A stretch of DNA of 64,000 nucleotides from Ramazzottius varieornatus (Eukaryota > Tardigrada > Eutardigrada > Parachela > Ramazzottiidae): contig BDGG01000016.1 in NCBI GenBank assembly GCA_001949185.1, positions 124,001 to 188,000 of the forward strand, in the 5' to 3' direction. Position 1 is the first letter of the stretch. Each line of letters starts with the position of its first letter. This document shows positions 8,601 through 20,168 of this stretch, one piece after another. The translations under genes and the position numbers were made by a program. Under the pieces are notes generated by a model. That model searched no databases and was not told the origin of the DNA. It saw only the letters and a list, made by a program, of their open reading frames with translations.

Positions 8601-11600
8601 TTATGAGCGTTTGGCTCTCTTACTGGAGGAACCAGACGAGGGAGTCTTTTCGGCTGGCTCGCTGAACAGGTAATCCAGCAATCCCGGGCTCTTCCTAGTG
8701 CGTGGCGCCTCTGGGATCCCCGAGGGCCTGAAACAAAAACCAACAATGTTAATTCCATGTCCTTCTCTTCGTACTTCATTTTAAAAATGGATAAATTTAT
8801 TCCCGCATTGGTTTCTCACAGTAAAATTCTACAAAGTTCAGTTGGACTTGGACAAACAAAGTCAACGCTCATAATACCGGGGGTACAACTCGGTTTCGCA
8901 GCGCACGGTTACCTGACCGCAAATCACTTCCTGTGCAGCTTTGGCGGTTCAGTATTTGTTTGCCTGTAGTGGCAAGTTCTCTATGACATGTAGCTGGTGA
9001 TCGCTGGCTAAACACTACGTACCGAATTAGAAATATTTTAGTGGGTTCGAGGGCAAACTACTCCCAACACATGTTCCAGGTCCTTCTTCACGCGTTCAAC
9101 AGCTGGAAAAAAATTCAGAATAACTCACAATCACTTCTTTACAACATTATATCTCCAGCGTCCAACTAGCGGTTGTCCAGTGGTCAGACAAAAAATCGCA
9201 AGTTGCACGTTGTTTTTCGACATATGGCGCAGCTTATGACGTCACGAACGATACTACCACTGGTGGCGCCGCCAAGATGGCAAGAATTCAATTTTTCAGA
9301 TTTCTATTTTACGCATTGCCGTTTTACGCATTTCACGCATTGCCTTGTCCCAGAAACCCTGAGCGAAGAACGATGATTGTTTGTGGCTCATGTAAAGTTC
9401 ATGTTTGTGCAGCGCACAGATTAACGAAGCAGAGTGTTGTTTGTTTAGATTGCAGCAAGAAGAAATCGAAATAAGTGTAGCGAAAAATAAAATGAAATAC
9501 ATTGGCGTACCCCGGTCATGTGGCGGAACATTACGTTGGTTTTGCGCAGTAACATTCGCAATTTCATGGGGGAGCACCGTGATTGGTCTGTACACGCCTC
9601 TATCGTGCTTCCAGCCAGTAAAAAGGCTGCGAAACTCAGTTGTAGCCCCGGTATTCTGCCAGCATGAAATTGCCCGGTATTACCAGTGTTTACAAACTTA
9701 GTATGACCGTTGTCCAAGTGATGCACATTTCTAGTCAGTAAGATCGAAAACGTGCGCCACTTGAAATAACAATCTTGCCGACCTTCCCAGGTGGCACACT
9801 CTTCCAGCTAATAACAGGGAGAGCGTGCGCCACTGGAGAAAACGATGCTGCCGGGTTCGTTTGCCGAGGTGCAATGTATGTGAAAAATTTTCAGCCTACT
9901 TACTCTGGGGCGGGTGCTTGTTCTTCTGGACCATCCACTTCAAACGACACAATCTCGTTTTCCAAGTTGAAGGACACTCGCTTCTTGGTTTTCGGAGTCA
10001 ATTGACTGCTTTCGCTTGACGGCTGTGACGTACTGGCAGTCGGTGTCACACTGGGCCCTCGCAGCTTCCTGGTAGTCTGTCGCGTGCGTCCCAGTGGCAC
10101 ATCCGTGGGCGTCGCTGGAGAACTGGCAGGTGTAGGTGGTGGAGTAGCTGGTACTGCGGGCAGACCAAACAATTCATGGACTGCCGGCTGTACCTTTTGC
10201 GAGACCGGTGTGGAGTTCTTCTTGATTCGTTTGGGACTTGGGCTGTCTTCCGCGTCGCGTTTGGCCGGTGAGCGGGCACTAGAGCGCGCAGCTGGGTACA
10301 GGTTGTCCGTGTCTTCGCGGAGCTTGGCTCTGAGGTCTCCGGACAGTGACAAGTCAGCTGCAACAAACAAGAAAATTTTGACAACCGTTCCGAACAGACG
10401 AACTGACGCAGGACTCGACTCGTTAGAACCCCAACGGAAAAGAGGAGGTCGGCAAATAAAACGTCACGATTACTATGTTGAATGTCGCACGCTTCCTGTT
10501 AATAACAATGGAATCATGCGCCAAACAAAAAGCACAAAACTGTCAGCAACCACGACGACATGCGCCACTTGAGAAAACGACAGTTTTTACCTTCTGTCTG
10601 CCGACCTCAACGCACAACATGACAATAAATTTCGAAAAGAGTTGCTTCTCGGCGACAATCAAGTACCTGCGTGTTCTCTGGGTACGGCTTCCAGGTTGTT
10701 GAGTTCCTTGAGCATGGCGTTGGTGGTCCGGTCGATGGCTTGACGGACCCAGTCGACGTTGAGTGATGGTGACAAGCTACTGCCCATCAGTTCGCTCTTG
10801 CGACGTGGCGGAGGCCGAACAGCCTAAACGTGAAGCCAATATATTGTTACTGCACCCTTCCTCACAGTAAACTAGGTAAAGTAGGCAAAGTAAAATATAC
10901 AATACTACCTTCTGGGCTTCTCTCTTCTGTCGTTGCGCCATCTCGTAATAACGTTCCCGCTCAGCTCGCGCTTCCTCCATGTCCGCTCTGGCTTCTTCTG
11001 CTTTCCGCTTGGTTTCAGCTAGCTCTGCTTCAGCTTGTCGTTGGGCCAAGCTCTTCTGGTATTCGGCAAAGGCCAGCTTTGGGTCTTGCGCAGGTCTCGC
11101 CGGGGGATCTTGCGGCACTTTAAAGCTGGAAAGCGAAACATACAATATCTGATCAGTTCTTTTAGAAGACGTTTACAGCTTCTCTTACACTCCATCGGCT
11201 GTGGTCTTGCTTCCAGAATCCCCCCAGCCTCCACCAGAAGACCCTGCATCGCCCCACCCGCTTCCCCCATCACCAGCGATATCACCCCAGCCACTTCCGG
11301 CGTTGGTGGCTTCGTCAGCCTTGGTGGCAATGGTGGCATCTCCCCATCCATCGCCACTCGCTGTGGCACCAGAGTCTCCACCATTTCCCCAACTGTCACT
11401 TGTGGGAGGATTAGAGTTACGAGGACCGCCGCCACCGCTAGCATTTCGTGGCTGCGCCCATTCAATCCGCAGGAAACGACCATTTGGAAAAGGCTTGCTA
11501 CAGAAACAAGCAGGTCCCTTCCACACACTTCAACAAAGTGCTGCACTAAAACCGAATCTGTCAAAGTCATACTTACGTTCCGTTCAACATGGTACCATAC

Positions 11601-14600
11601 TTTTCGCCTTCTTCCATGCTATTGAAGGAAGCAAAGCCAAAGTGCTTTCCTTCCGGTACAAAGGCATTTGATACCGTGGCTCCTTTAGCTTCGAAAGCGG
11701 CTTTGAGATCATCAGATTTGACGGTTCCGTCGTCACCTAGGAAAAGCTGCACTAAACGAAGAGTTCTCAGACAAACTCGCACAGGAACTCGCATTACGAC
11801 GAAGTGAGCCACTGCGGTTAAAGTAAAATAACTTACCAAGCCCAGTGATTCTCAGCTTCCATTTGCCTCTATCTTCTACAGGCGTTCCTCCAGGCCTAAA
11901 AAGATAGAAACGGTGGATGAAGTCGCTCTCAATAAGATCACCGAACAAAAATGTAAGACAAAGGCATTCGATAACACTTACGGTTTTCCTCCCTGTCCAT
12001 CAAAGTTGTGCGATCTCCCACTGTTCGGAGGAGCCGACGGCGTACTACCCGTGTCACCCCAACCACTGCCGGAAGACGCCGCAGGGTCGTTGGCAGTAGA
12101 GGATCCATCTCCCCAGATGCCACCGGTGGAGCCAGCATCGCTACTTGTCGTCGTACTGTCACCCCAACCTCCACCAGAAGCAACTGTTGGTTCAGAGCTG
12201 GTAGCGCCGGCATCACCCCATCCACCACCAGCAGCACCATCTGTCGATCTGCAAGTACCGCCCCAACTATCCGTGGTACCTCCGGTGGATGTCGTGCTGG
12301 TGCTGACGCCGGGACAGTTGTTGGCCATGTGTCCGTGCTGCTGACACTTGAAGCAGTTGCGACCACCGCCACCAGCACCGCCTTTAGGCAGCGCCCATTC
12401 GACTTTCAGGAAGCGACCGTTCAGGAAGGGCTTGCTGTAAACATGGAGCTGTTAGACATCGTCTTTTGTCTCAGTTGGCAGAAAAAAAGTCGAACTCTGC
12501 TTACCTTCCGTTCATAATCGCCCCATACTTTTCGGCGTCTGCTTGCGTATTAAAGGAAATAAACCCAAAATGCTTTCCTTTGGCTACGAAGACGTCAGCC
12601 ACCGTAGCGCCCTTTGCCTCGAACGCAGCTTTCAGGTCTTCCGCCTTCACTGAACCCTCATCTCCTGCAAAATTATCATCCTCGGTCAGTCACGAAACTA
12701 ATGACGAACAGGAATCACGAGCATCATAATACGGGAAAATCTGCTCCTGTCATATCAGATGGTGTTCTTCACCACGACTTCAGGTCTGACAGGGATAACT
12801 TAGTCATCATGACAACTCCCCACTCTTTCTGACTCGTCAGAAGACTTACCGAAACCAACAACACGCAACTTCCACTTCCCACGGTCTTCCAGCGGAGTTC
12901 CGGTAATCCTTCAAGAAAAAACAACTGAACAGTATATCCAGACTGAAAGAAGACGAATCGAAGCAAAACACAGCCACAATCCTTACGGCTTCCCTCCTTG
13001 TCCATCTCGGTCACGGCCAGCGTTACTTGGAGCAGCCGTTGACGGAGCACTAGACACAGCACCCCAATCGCCTCCTCCCCCGCCGCCGGAAGTATCACCC
13101 CAACCACCGCCCCCATTGTCCCCTGCTTCTGTCGTGGTCGTTCCAGCATCGCCCCACCCGCCACCGGTGGCAACTGCTGGCTCAGTGGTAGCGGCACTGG
13201 CATCCCCCCATCCACCACCAGTACTCTCTGACGTAGTGCTCGGCTCACTTACAGCAGCTCCCCAACTGTCCGTGCTACTGTCGTTCGATGCCGTGTTGGT
13301 GTGGACGCCTGGACAGCTGTTGGCCATGTGACCAGACTGATGACACTTGAAGCAGTTGCGACCACTTCCGCCGCCGCCACCACCACCACCGGCGGCAGTT
13401 CGGGGCTGCGCCCACTCGATCCGCAGGAAACGACCTTTCGGGAAAGGCTTGCTGAAAATACAAGGAACAATCAATAAAAAACCAGCTGAAATACGAACTT
13501 CATCGAAACTGAATCCAACAAGTCACACTTACGTTCCGTTCACCATGGTACCATACTTTTCGCCTTCTTCCTGGCTATTGAAGGAAACAAAGCCAAAGTG
13601 CTTTCCTACCGGAACAAAGGCGTCCGGTACTGTGGCTCCTTTGGCTTCAAAAGCGGCCTTCAGATCGTCTGATGTTACGGCTCCGTCATCTCCTGTCAGA
13701 CAACCACATTAAACTCAGAGTTCACGGACGAGCTCGCGCAGTGAGTTCGCGTTGGATACAATAAGATGCGCCTGCCTAACTACAGCGAAGAAACTTACCC
13801 AAGCCAGTAACTTTCAGCTTCCATTTGCCTCTGTCTTCCGTCGGTGTTCCTCCAGGTCTAAAAACAAGGTAACAAATAAACTCATGCTGAGTATCTTCCT
13901 CCTACAAAATCTACCACAGAAGCACCCAAAAATACTTACGGTTTGCCTCCTTCTGCGCCGAAGTTCTTCGATCTCTCAGTGTTCGGAGGAACCGATGGTG
14001 AACTTCCCGAATCGCCCCAGCCACTGCCTGCAGACCCAGCAGCGTCGTTGTTGGTGGAGGATCCATCTCCCCAGATACCACTAGTAGCGCCAGCATCGCT
14101 GCCAACCCATCCACCGTCAGAAGCAGCCGCTGGTTCAGAACTAGCAGGAGCGCCATCACCCCATCCGCCACCAGCTGCGCCATCTGTTGAAGATGAAGCA
14201 GAAGTACCACCCCAAGTATCCGTGCTACCTCCGGTGCATGCAGCGCTGGTGCTGACGCCGGGGCAGTTGTTGGTCATGTGCCCCGGCTGCTGGCACTTGA
14301 AGCAGTTGCGACCACCGCCACTGCCACCCCCACAACCCCCTCCAGCCTTGGGAAGTGCCCATTGGATGTTCATGTAACGACCGTTCGGGAACGGTTTGCT
14401 GCAAAAAGTGTTACTCATCTCATTGAAGGCATAAAAATTTTCGGTTTGGTGAAGAAGAGAAAGGAGAAAGAAGCCGCCAAGGAAGCCGGGACAGAATTTG
14501 TGACGATGAAAGTAAAAAACACGATTGCTGCCGACCAGTGGCGGCCCCAACAAATTCAATTCGTTTTACCGGACGCAAAAAGCAGTCGAGTTTCAAATGT

Positions 14601-17600
14601 GCGGCCTCGGCTCGTGGAGCCGAACCGAACCGTTACGATATTTTCTGGTGCAACGTATCCCGACCTGACGACCCGGAACCGCCAGACGTTTGAGTTTCTG
14701 ACTACTAAGAATTAGAATTGTTTGGGCCACCACTGCTGCGGACCAACCTGCCATTCATCATGGTTCCATATTTCTCTGCATCTTCCTGGCTGCCGAAAGA
14801 GACGAAGCCAAAAGGCTTTCCTTGAGGAACATAGGCGTCCACCACTGTGGCTCCTTTCTCCTCAAAGACAGCTTTCAGACTGTCTGCGTTTACCGAGCCA
14901 TCGTCGCCTATAAAACGAACCGTCTCCACATCGTGCTCACCGACGCACAGGAGCCTTCACATATCAACGGACCAAAAGAAGCTTATACCGAATCCGACGA
15001 CGCGCAACTTCCACTTTCCCCGATCCTCATTTGGAGTTCCCGTCAACCTGCAAACATTTCATCTACTAAATTATTCTAGCACTACCAACAACCAGCGGAA
15101 ACACCCAAAATGTTTGGTCGCTCGACCACTTCACTAACGGTTTTCCGCCTTGTCCACCACGGTCACGGCCAGCACCACTGGAGGCCGGCGTGAAAGAAGC
15201 ATTCGATCCAGCGCCCCAGTCGCTACAACCCCCACCAGCAGCGTCGCCCCAACCACTTCCTCCGCTCGAGCCTTCGTCAGTCTTGGTAGTAGTCTCCCCA
15301 TCCGCCATTACCGCTGCGTCTCCCCATCCGCCATTACCGCTCGTTGGGGCACCAGAATCACCGCCCCCTCCCCAACTGTCACTTGTGGGAGCCGAGACCT
15401 GAATACTGGGAGGGGGATACGAGTTGGAGTTACGAGGACCGCCACCAGCGGCATTTCGTGGCTGCGCCCATTCGATCCGCAGGAAACGACCATTTGGAAA
15501 AGGCTTACTGAAAAAAAAACCCGTTACTTCGATACAGGGAAAATACTCCGCAGGACACTGAAATAATCAACTATTTCAGACCGAAGCAGTTAAGCGGCAC
15601 CTACGTTCCATTCATCATGGTGCCGAACTTCTCACCCTCTTCCTGGCTACTGAATGAAACAAAGCCAAAGTGCCTTCCTTCCGGGACAAAGGCATCCGGT
15701 ACCGTGGCTCCTTTAGCTTCGAAAGCGGCTTTGAGATCATCAGATTTGACCGTTCCGTCGTCCCCTGCAATACATCACAGTCAAAGCCGGAGTTCTAGAC
15801 CAACTTGCGCAGCAACGCGGTGTTAAATACGAGGAAATGCGGGAGCCTCACCGCAAAGCGACATACCGAGACCTGTTACTTTCAGTTTCCATTTGCCCCG
15901 GTCTTCCACCGGTGTTCCTCCAAGCCTGAAATGCCACACAGTATACGAATCTCCCTCCACAACTACATCAAATTCCATCTGTCCTAAAGGAATCCACAAA
16001 CACTTACGGCTTCCCTCCCTGCCCACCAAAGTTGTTCGATCTCCCAGCGTCGGCAGGAGCAGACGGCGTACTTCCCGCGTCGCCCCAACCACCGCCCGAA
16101 GTACCAGCAGCGTCGTTGTTGGTAGAGAATCCATCTCCCCAGAGGCCAGCAGTTGAGCCAGCATCGCTACTTGTTGTTGCACTGTCACCCCATCCACCGT
16201 CAAAAGCAGCTGCTGGTTCAGAACTGGCAGTTGCGCCATCACCCCATCCACCACCAGAAGATGAAGCAGAAACACCACCCCAACTGTCCGTAACGTTTTC
16301 GGTGGATGTCGTGCTGGTACTGACGCCGGGACAGTTGTTGGCCATGTGTCCGTGCTGCTGACACTTGAAGCAGTTGCGACCACCGCCACCAGCACCGCCT
16401 TTAGGCAGCGCCCATTCGACTTTCAGGAAGCGACCGTTCAGGAAGGGCTTGCTGTAAACATGGAGCTGTTAGACATCGTCTTTTGTCTCAGTTGGCAGAA
16501 AAAAAGTCGAACTCTGCTTACCTTCCGTTCATAATCGCCCCATACTTTTCGGCGTCTGCTTGCGTATTAAAGGAAATAAACCCAAAATGCTTTCCTTTGG
16601 CTACGAAGACGTCAGCCACCGTAGCGCCCTTTGCCTCGAACGCAGCTTTCAGGTCTTCCGCCTTCACTGAACCCTCATCTCCTGCAAAATTATCATCCTC
16701 GGTCAGTCACGAAACTAATGACGAACAGGAATCACGAGCATCATAATACGGGAAAATCTGCTCCTGTCATATCAGATGGTGTTCTTCACCACGACTTCAG
16801 GTCTGACAGGGATAACTTAGTCATCATGACAACTCCCCACTCTTTCTGACTCGTCAGAAGACTTACCGAAACCAACAACACGCAACTTCCACTTCCCACG
16901 GTCTTCCAGCGGAGTTCCGGTAATCCTTCAAGAAAAAACAACTGAACAGTATATCCAGACTGAAAGAAGACGAATCGAAGCAAAACACAGCCACAATCCT
17001 TACGGCTTCCCTCCTTGTCCATCTCGGTCACGGCCAGCGTTACTTGGAGCAGCCGTTGACGGAGCACTAGACACAGCACCCCAATCGCCTCCTCCCCCGC
17101 CGCCGGAAGTATCACCCCAACCACCGCCCCCATTGTCCCCTGCTTCTGTCGTGGTCGTTCCAGCATCGCCCCACCCGCCACCGGTGGCAACTGCTGGCTC
17201 AGTGGTAGCGGCACTGGCATCCCCCCATCCACCACCAGTACTCTCTGACGTAGTGCTCGGCTCACTTACAGCAGCTCCCCAACTGTCCGTGCTACTGTCG
17301 TTCGATGCCGTGTTGGTGTGGACGCCTGGACAGCTGTTGGCTATGTGACCAGGCTGCTGGCACTTGTAGCAGTTGCGACCACCGCCACCGCCGCCTCCAC
17401 CACCCCCTCCAGCCTTGGGAAGTGCCCATTGGATGTTCATGTAACGACCATTCGGGAAGGGTTTACTGCAAAAATTTCGTACAGGAACGACGGGGTATTA
17501 TGGGCCAGTAAAACCTACCGACCAGGCGGAAAAGACGGCAAATTTACAGTGGAAGTCAGAAACAGAAATCGGACAAATGACGTAACGTGGTAAAATTGTC

Positions 17601-20168
17601 ATGGACCGTGCCCATCAGCCGATCAGCTGTTTGACTTTTGCGTTTCGAGACTGCGGATTGTTCATTTACTTTCTTCCAGCGACGCTCCTCGAAAAGAAAA
17701 GAGATGTTCCTGCAAAACAGAGATCTATCTACTGTTATACACTGACATTTTCAGCTCCTTGGCTCAATATTCAGCACGTACGTACAGCAGTCCGGCCTTC
17801 GATGCTGTTTTTACTTGTAGCAAGAATCACCTGCCCGTGCCGCCGTAGCGGAAGGGCCTGGTCCGTAATTTTTACTGGCCAATTATATCCCGTCGTTCGT
17901 GTACATCTCGTTTTCTCAAAAATTTCATACAAAATTTTCGGTTTAGTGAAGAAGAGAAAGGAGATAAAACCCGGGTAGAATTGTAACGAACAGAGTTCGA
18001 AACACGACTGTTGCGGACCAACCTGCCATTCATCATGGTTCCATATTTCTCTGCGTCTTCTTGAGTAGTGAAAGAGATGAAGCCGAAAGGCTTTCCGTCC
18101 GGGACATAGGCGTCCACCACAGTGGCCCCTTTCTCCTCAAAGACGGCTTTCAGACTGTCTGCGTTTACCGAGCCATCGTCACCTGTGAGACCCAACCGTC
18201 TCCACAGCGTTATCTACTCGAAAATGCACAACTTTTCGAACTTGGAGCTTCTCTTACCAAAGCCGACGACGCGCAACTTCCACTTGCCACGATCTTCAGT
18301 TGGAGTTCCGGTCAGCCTGCAAACATTTGGGTCTCGAGACATTCTAAATTTTTTCCGAAAGCCACCGAGATCCAGATGTGATGTGCGATCGTTATACACC
18401 TACGCCTTTCCGCCCTGTCCACCTCGTTCACGACCGCTGTTCCCACTGGAGACGGGCGCCGCAGCAGCAGGTACAAAACCCCAATCGGTACCATTACTTG
18501 CAGCAGCTGCACTACCATCTATACCAGCTGCTCCTTCATTTCCCGCCGACTCCGCTATGGCACTTCCAGTCGCATTTGCCGAGGTACCTGGACAAGTGTT
18601 GGCCATGTGGCCAGACTGTTTGCATTTGTAACAGGTCCGTGAAGTACCACCACCATTCCTTGGCAGCGCCCAGTCGATCTTCAAGCACCGACCAGAAGGG
18701 GACGGCTTGCTGAAAACACACGCCCAGGTTACAAAGGCAAAGAGACTTTGGCTGATTTCTGATCAATCAACAAATTTCGCAAGTTGCTTCCGCAAATCTT
18801 ACCTTCCGTTCATTTCTGCGCCATACTTCTCTGCCTCTTCCTGACTGCTGAATGATACGAAGCCGAAATGCTTGCCTTCCGGGACGAAGCAGTCTATGAC
18901 AGTAGCTCCTTTGGCTACAAAGGCAGCTTTCAGGTCCTCCGTTTTCACTGCGCCATCGTTGCCTAAGAACAAACTAACAGTTAGGCCCGCCATAAAAATG
19001 TGCCGGAACCCACGCAGGCCGGACAGTTACTTAAACAAGAGACAGCTACGGCTCGCCTTCATTAACTCACAAACGTATGACTCGCCATAAAACCAAAACA
19101 CTCGGTCGAGGCCGGCGACACAAGCGAAACCAGTACAGTCCTACCTGTGAGATTGTCACAATTGCTTCTTCTGTAACCGAACAGCGTTTCTGCACGAGAC
19201 TGCTGGCCACGCACTGCGCAGCAGGATCAGCTGATCGATGTCCGGTTGTCTTTTGACTTGCTCAAGCAATCAAGCGACTTCCGATCAGCTGATCGGTCTC
19301 ATACGCACAGCATGGCGAGCAAATCCGTGCACACATGAACCGTCCGGAACTGATTTCGGGCGTTTGAACTGTCACATCTCACAGCTAGGACTGTAGTCAT
19401 AAGTAGCCTACCTAAACCGACAACTCGGAGCTTCCATTTGCCATTTTCCTCCATCGGAATGCCATCGATCCTACCAGATACATCGAAGGTAAAGTACGGA
19501 GTAGATACTCGAAGCATAAGGAAAGTCTTACGGTCTTCCAGACCCATAGTGTCGTCCACTGGAGGCTTCGCCATTCTCACCGACAGGTGTCGCGTTCAAT
19601 GGGCATTCTGTCGACAAGTGGCCTATTTTCTTACAGAGATGACACCCGGCTGCCTGTACAAGCCAAGGGAGAACTTATGAGTTATGTTGCGAACATTGGT
19701 CAGCTAAAAAAAACGACATACCAGCTGGTCTAATGCGATTGAGTAAGCTTGCAGCTGCAGCTGAAATTCGTCTGGAGCTTCGGAAACAAGGGAAGTTGAA
19801 GCAAACATGTCGTAATTTCCGAGAGAAGTTCGGTTCTTCTCTGGAGACTGTCGCTCGTGATTCTGCGAAGAGGAGACAGTAGTTTTCTCAGTTCAGATAC
19901 CGGTTCCTCACTCTGTCAAATTGTCAGCAATCAGGTGTTACCTCCGGAACAAAAAGGGGTTCTGTCTTGATCTCCTCATCGTCAGATACTTCTCCTTCTT
20001 CGTCCTCGCTAGGCCAACCCATGTTACTGCCTGTAATGAGACACCTAAAGCTCACATACATTTCACTATGAACGAAAGGCGCTTCTGTTGATACTTACCC
20101 GAGAGACGGTCTGGAGAAAAATGCGCATCAAGATCGCCTTCTGGGTGAGATCTGCGCTGAGAACAACC
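8601..20168 (-). CDS. Giant WG-rich protein with eight RRM modules and seven CCHC zinc knuckles
   Basis: I deduced 32 exons whose lengths sum to exactly 2,132 codons with all phases compatible. N-terminal exons: 20099-20168 (an earlier start is possible), 19942-20030 (acidic), 19722-19862, and 19532-19653 with a zinc knuckle CHLCKKIGHLSTEC. Eight modules follow, each with a 59-nt exon (beta-1/RNP2, KWKLRVVGLG), a 160-nt exon (RNP1, GKHFGFVSF) and a long exon (last beta strand, CCHC knuckle C-x2-C-x4-H-x4-C in six modules, Gly-rich linker with repeated GWGD). The tail (11125-10909, 10823-10667, 10357-9904, 8727-8601) has a charged coiled-coil, a KKRVSFN motif like PP1-docking RVxF sites, and SPGLLDYLF. 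RRM and CCHC predict single-strand RNA binding; WG repeats resemble Argonaute hooks of GW182-type proteins. I know no named family with this layout, and function is inference. Confidence 0.85.
9746..9872. repeat. CAAGTGGCGCAC palindromic MITE, copy 5
   Basis: In the last intron of the WG-rich gene (8728-9903). Two right-arm motifs GTGCGCCACTTG and GTGCGCCACTGG flank a CAGGTGGCACAC, suggesting a rearranged copy. Confidence 0.8.
10443..10608. repeat. CAAGTGGCGCAC palindromic MITE, copy 6
   Basis: In the intron 10358-10666 of the WG-rich gene. Diverged and expanded; ends GAGGTCGGCAAAT / CTGCCGACCTC, with a TGCGCCACTTGAGAAAACGA right arm. Confidence 0.75.
11189..11895 (-). other. RRM/WG module 8, no zinc knuckle
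   Basis: Exons 11837-11895, 11577-11736, 11189-11497. RNP1 is GKHFGFASF; no knuckle (PRNSNPPT instead). Five WG motifs, four of them GWGD. It splices in frame to the coiled-coil tail at 11125. Confidence 0.86.
11982..12908 (-). other. RRM/CCHC/WG module 7
   Basis: Exons 12850-12908, 12505-12664, 11982-12434. Knuckle CFKCQQHGHMANNC. Five WG motifs. Exons and introns from the knuckle upward are a copy of module 3 at an offset of 4,017 bp. Confidence 0.88.
12302..13322. repeat. Near-identical duplicated segment, copy A
   Basis: About 1.02 kb that matches 16319-17339 at a constant offset of 4,017 bp, including introns. All six-frame translations across it are the same. The sequence diverges on both sides: GGTGCTG versus GGTACTG at the low end, GGCCATG versus GGCTATG at the high end. 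Confidence 0.9.
12987..13857 (-). other. RRM/CCHC/WG module 6
   Basis: Exons 13799-13857, 13533-13692, 12987-13451. RNP1 is GKHFGFVSF and the knuckle CFKCHQSGHMANSC. Five WG motifs. The linker is virtually identical to module 2, but the RRM half is of the module 4/8 type. Confidence 0.87.
13940..15047 (-). other. RRM/CCHC/WG module 5
   Basis: Exons 14989-15047, 14748-14907, 13940-14398. RNP1 is GKPFGFVSF and the knuckle CFKCQQPGHMTNNC. Four WG motifs plus one GGWVGS variant. The RRM exon and part of the following intron resemble module 2. Confidence 0.87.
15139..15925 (-). other. RRM/WG module 4, no zinc knuckle
   Basis: Exons 15867-15925, 15605-15764, 15139-15507. RNP1 is GRHFGFVSF. After the last beta strand the sequence runs through RNSNS with no cysteines, so the knuckle is missing. 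Four WG motifs. Closest to module 8. Confidence 0.85.
16008..16925 (-). other. RRM/CCHC/WG module 3
   Basis: Exons 16867-16925, 16522-16681, 16008-16451. RNP1 is GKHFGFISF and the knuckle CFKCQQHGHMANNC. Five WG motifs. The RRM exons and introns are identical, as far as I can read, to module 7. Confidence 0.88.
16319..17339. repeat. Near-identical duplicated segment, copy B
   Basis: Partner of 12302-13322. Both boundaries fall within the exons that code for zinc knuckles, so the copied tract runs from the knuckle of module 3 to that of module 2. Confidence 0.9.
17004..18316 (-). other. RRM/CCHC/WG module 2
   Basis: Exons 18258-18316, 18023-18182, 17004-17465. RNP1 is GKPFGFISF and the knuckle CYKCQQPGHIANSC. 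Five WG motifs, mostly GGGWGD. The RRM half matches module 5, while the linker half is virtually identical to that of module 6, so the module is a mosaic. Confidence 0.88.
18404..19470 (-). other. RRM/CCHC/WG module 1
   Basis: Exons 19412-19470, 18803-18962, 18404-18709. RNP1 is GKHFGFVSF and the knuckle is CYKCKQSGHMANTC. This is the most diverged module: its linker is Ala/Ser-rich with a single WG (TDWGFV). It may be closest to the ancestral unit. Confidence 0.85.

Noticed and set aside
9052-9107. A possible minus-strand exon reading AVERVKKDLEHVLGVV
   Set aside because: It looks helical, but its entry phase does not fit the donor at 9904; the exon at 8601-8727 does. Kept out of the gene model.
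11201-14377. Long proline-rich plus-strand ORFs (SPHPPPxxPAS repeats)
   Set aside because: They are antisense shadows of the Gly/Trp-rich linkers on the minus strand; splice sites and RRM motifs support only the minus strand.
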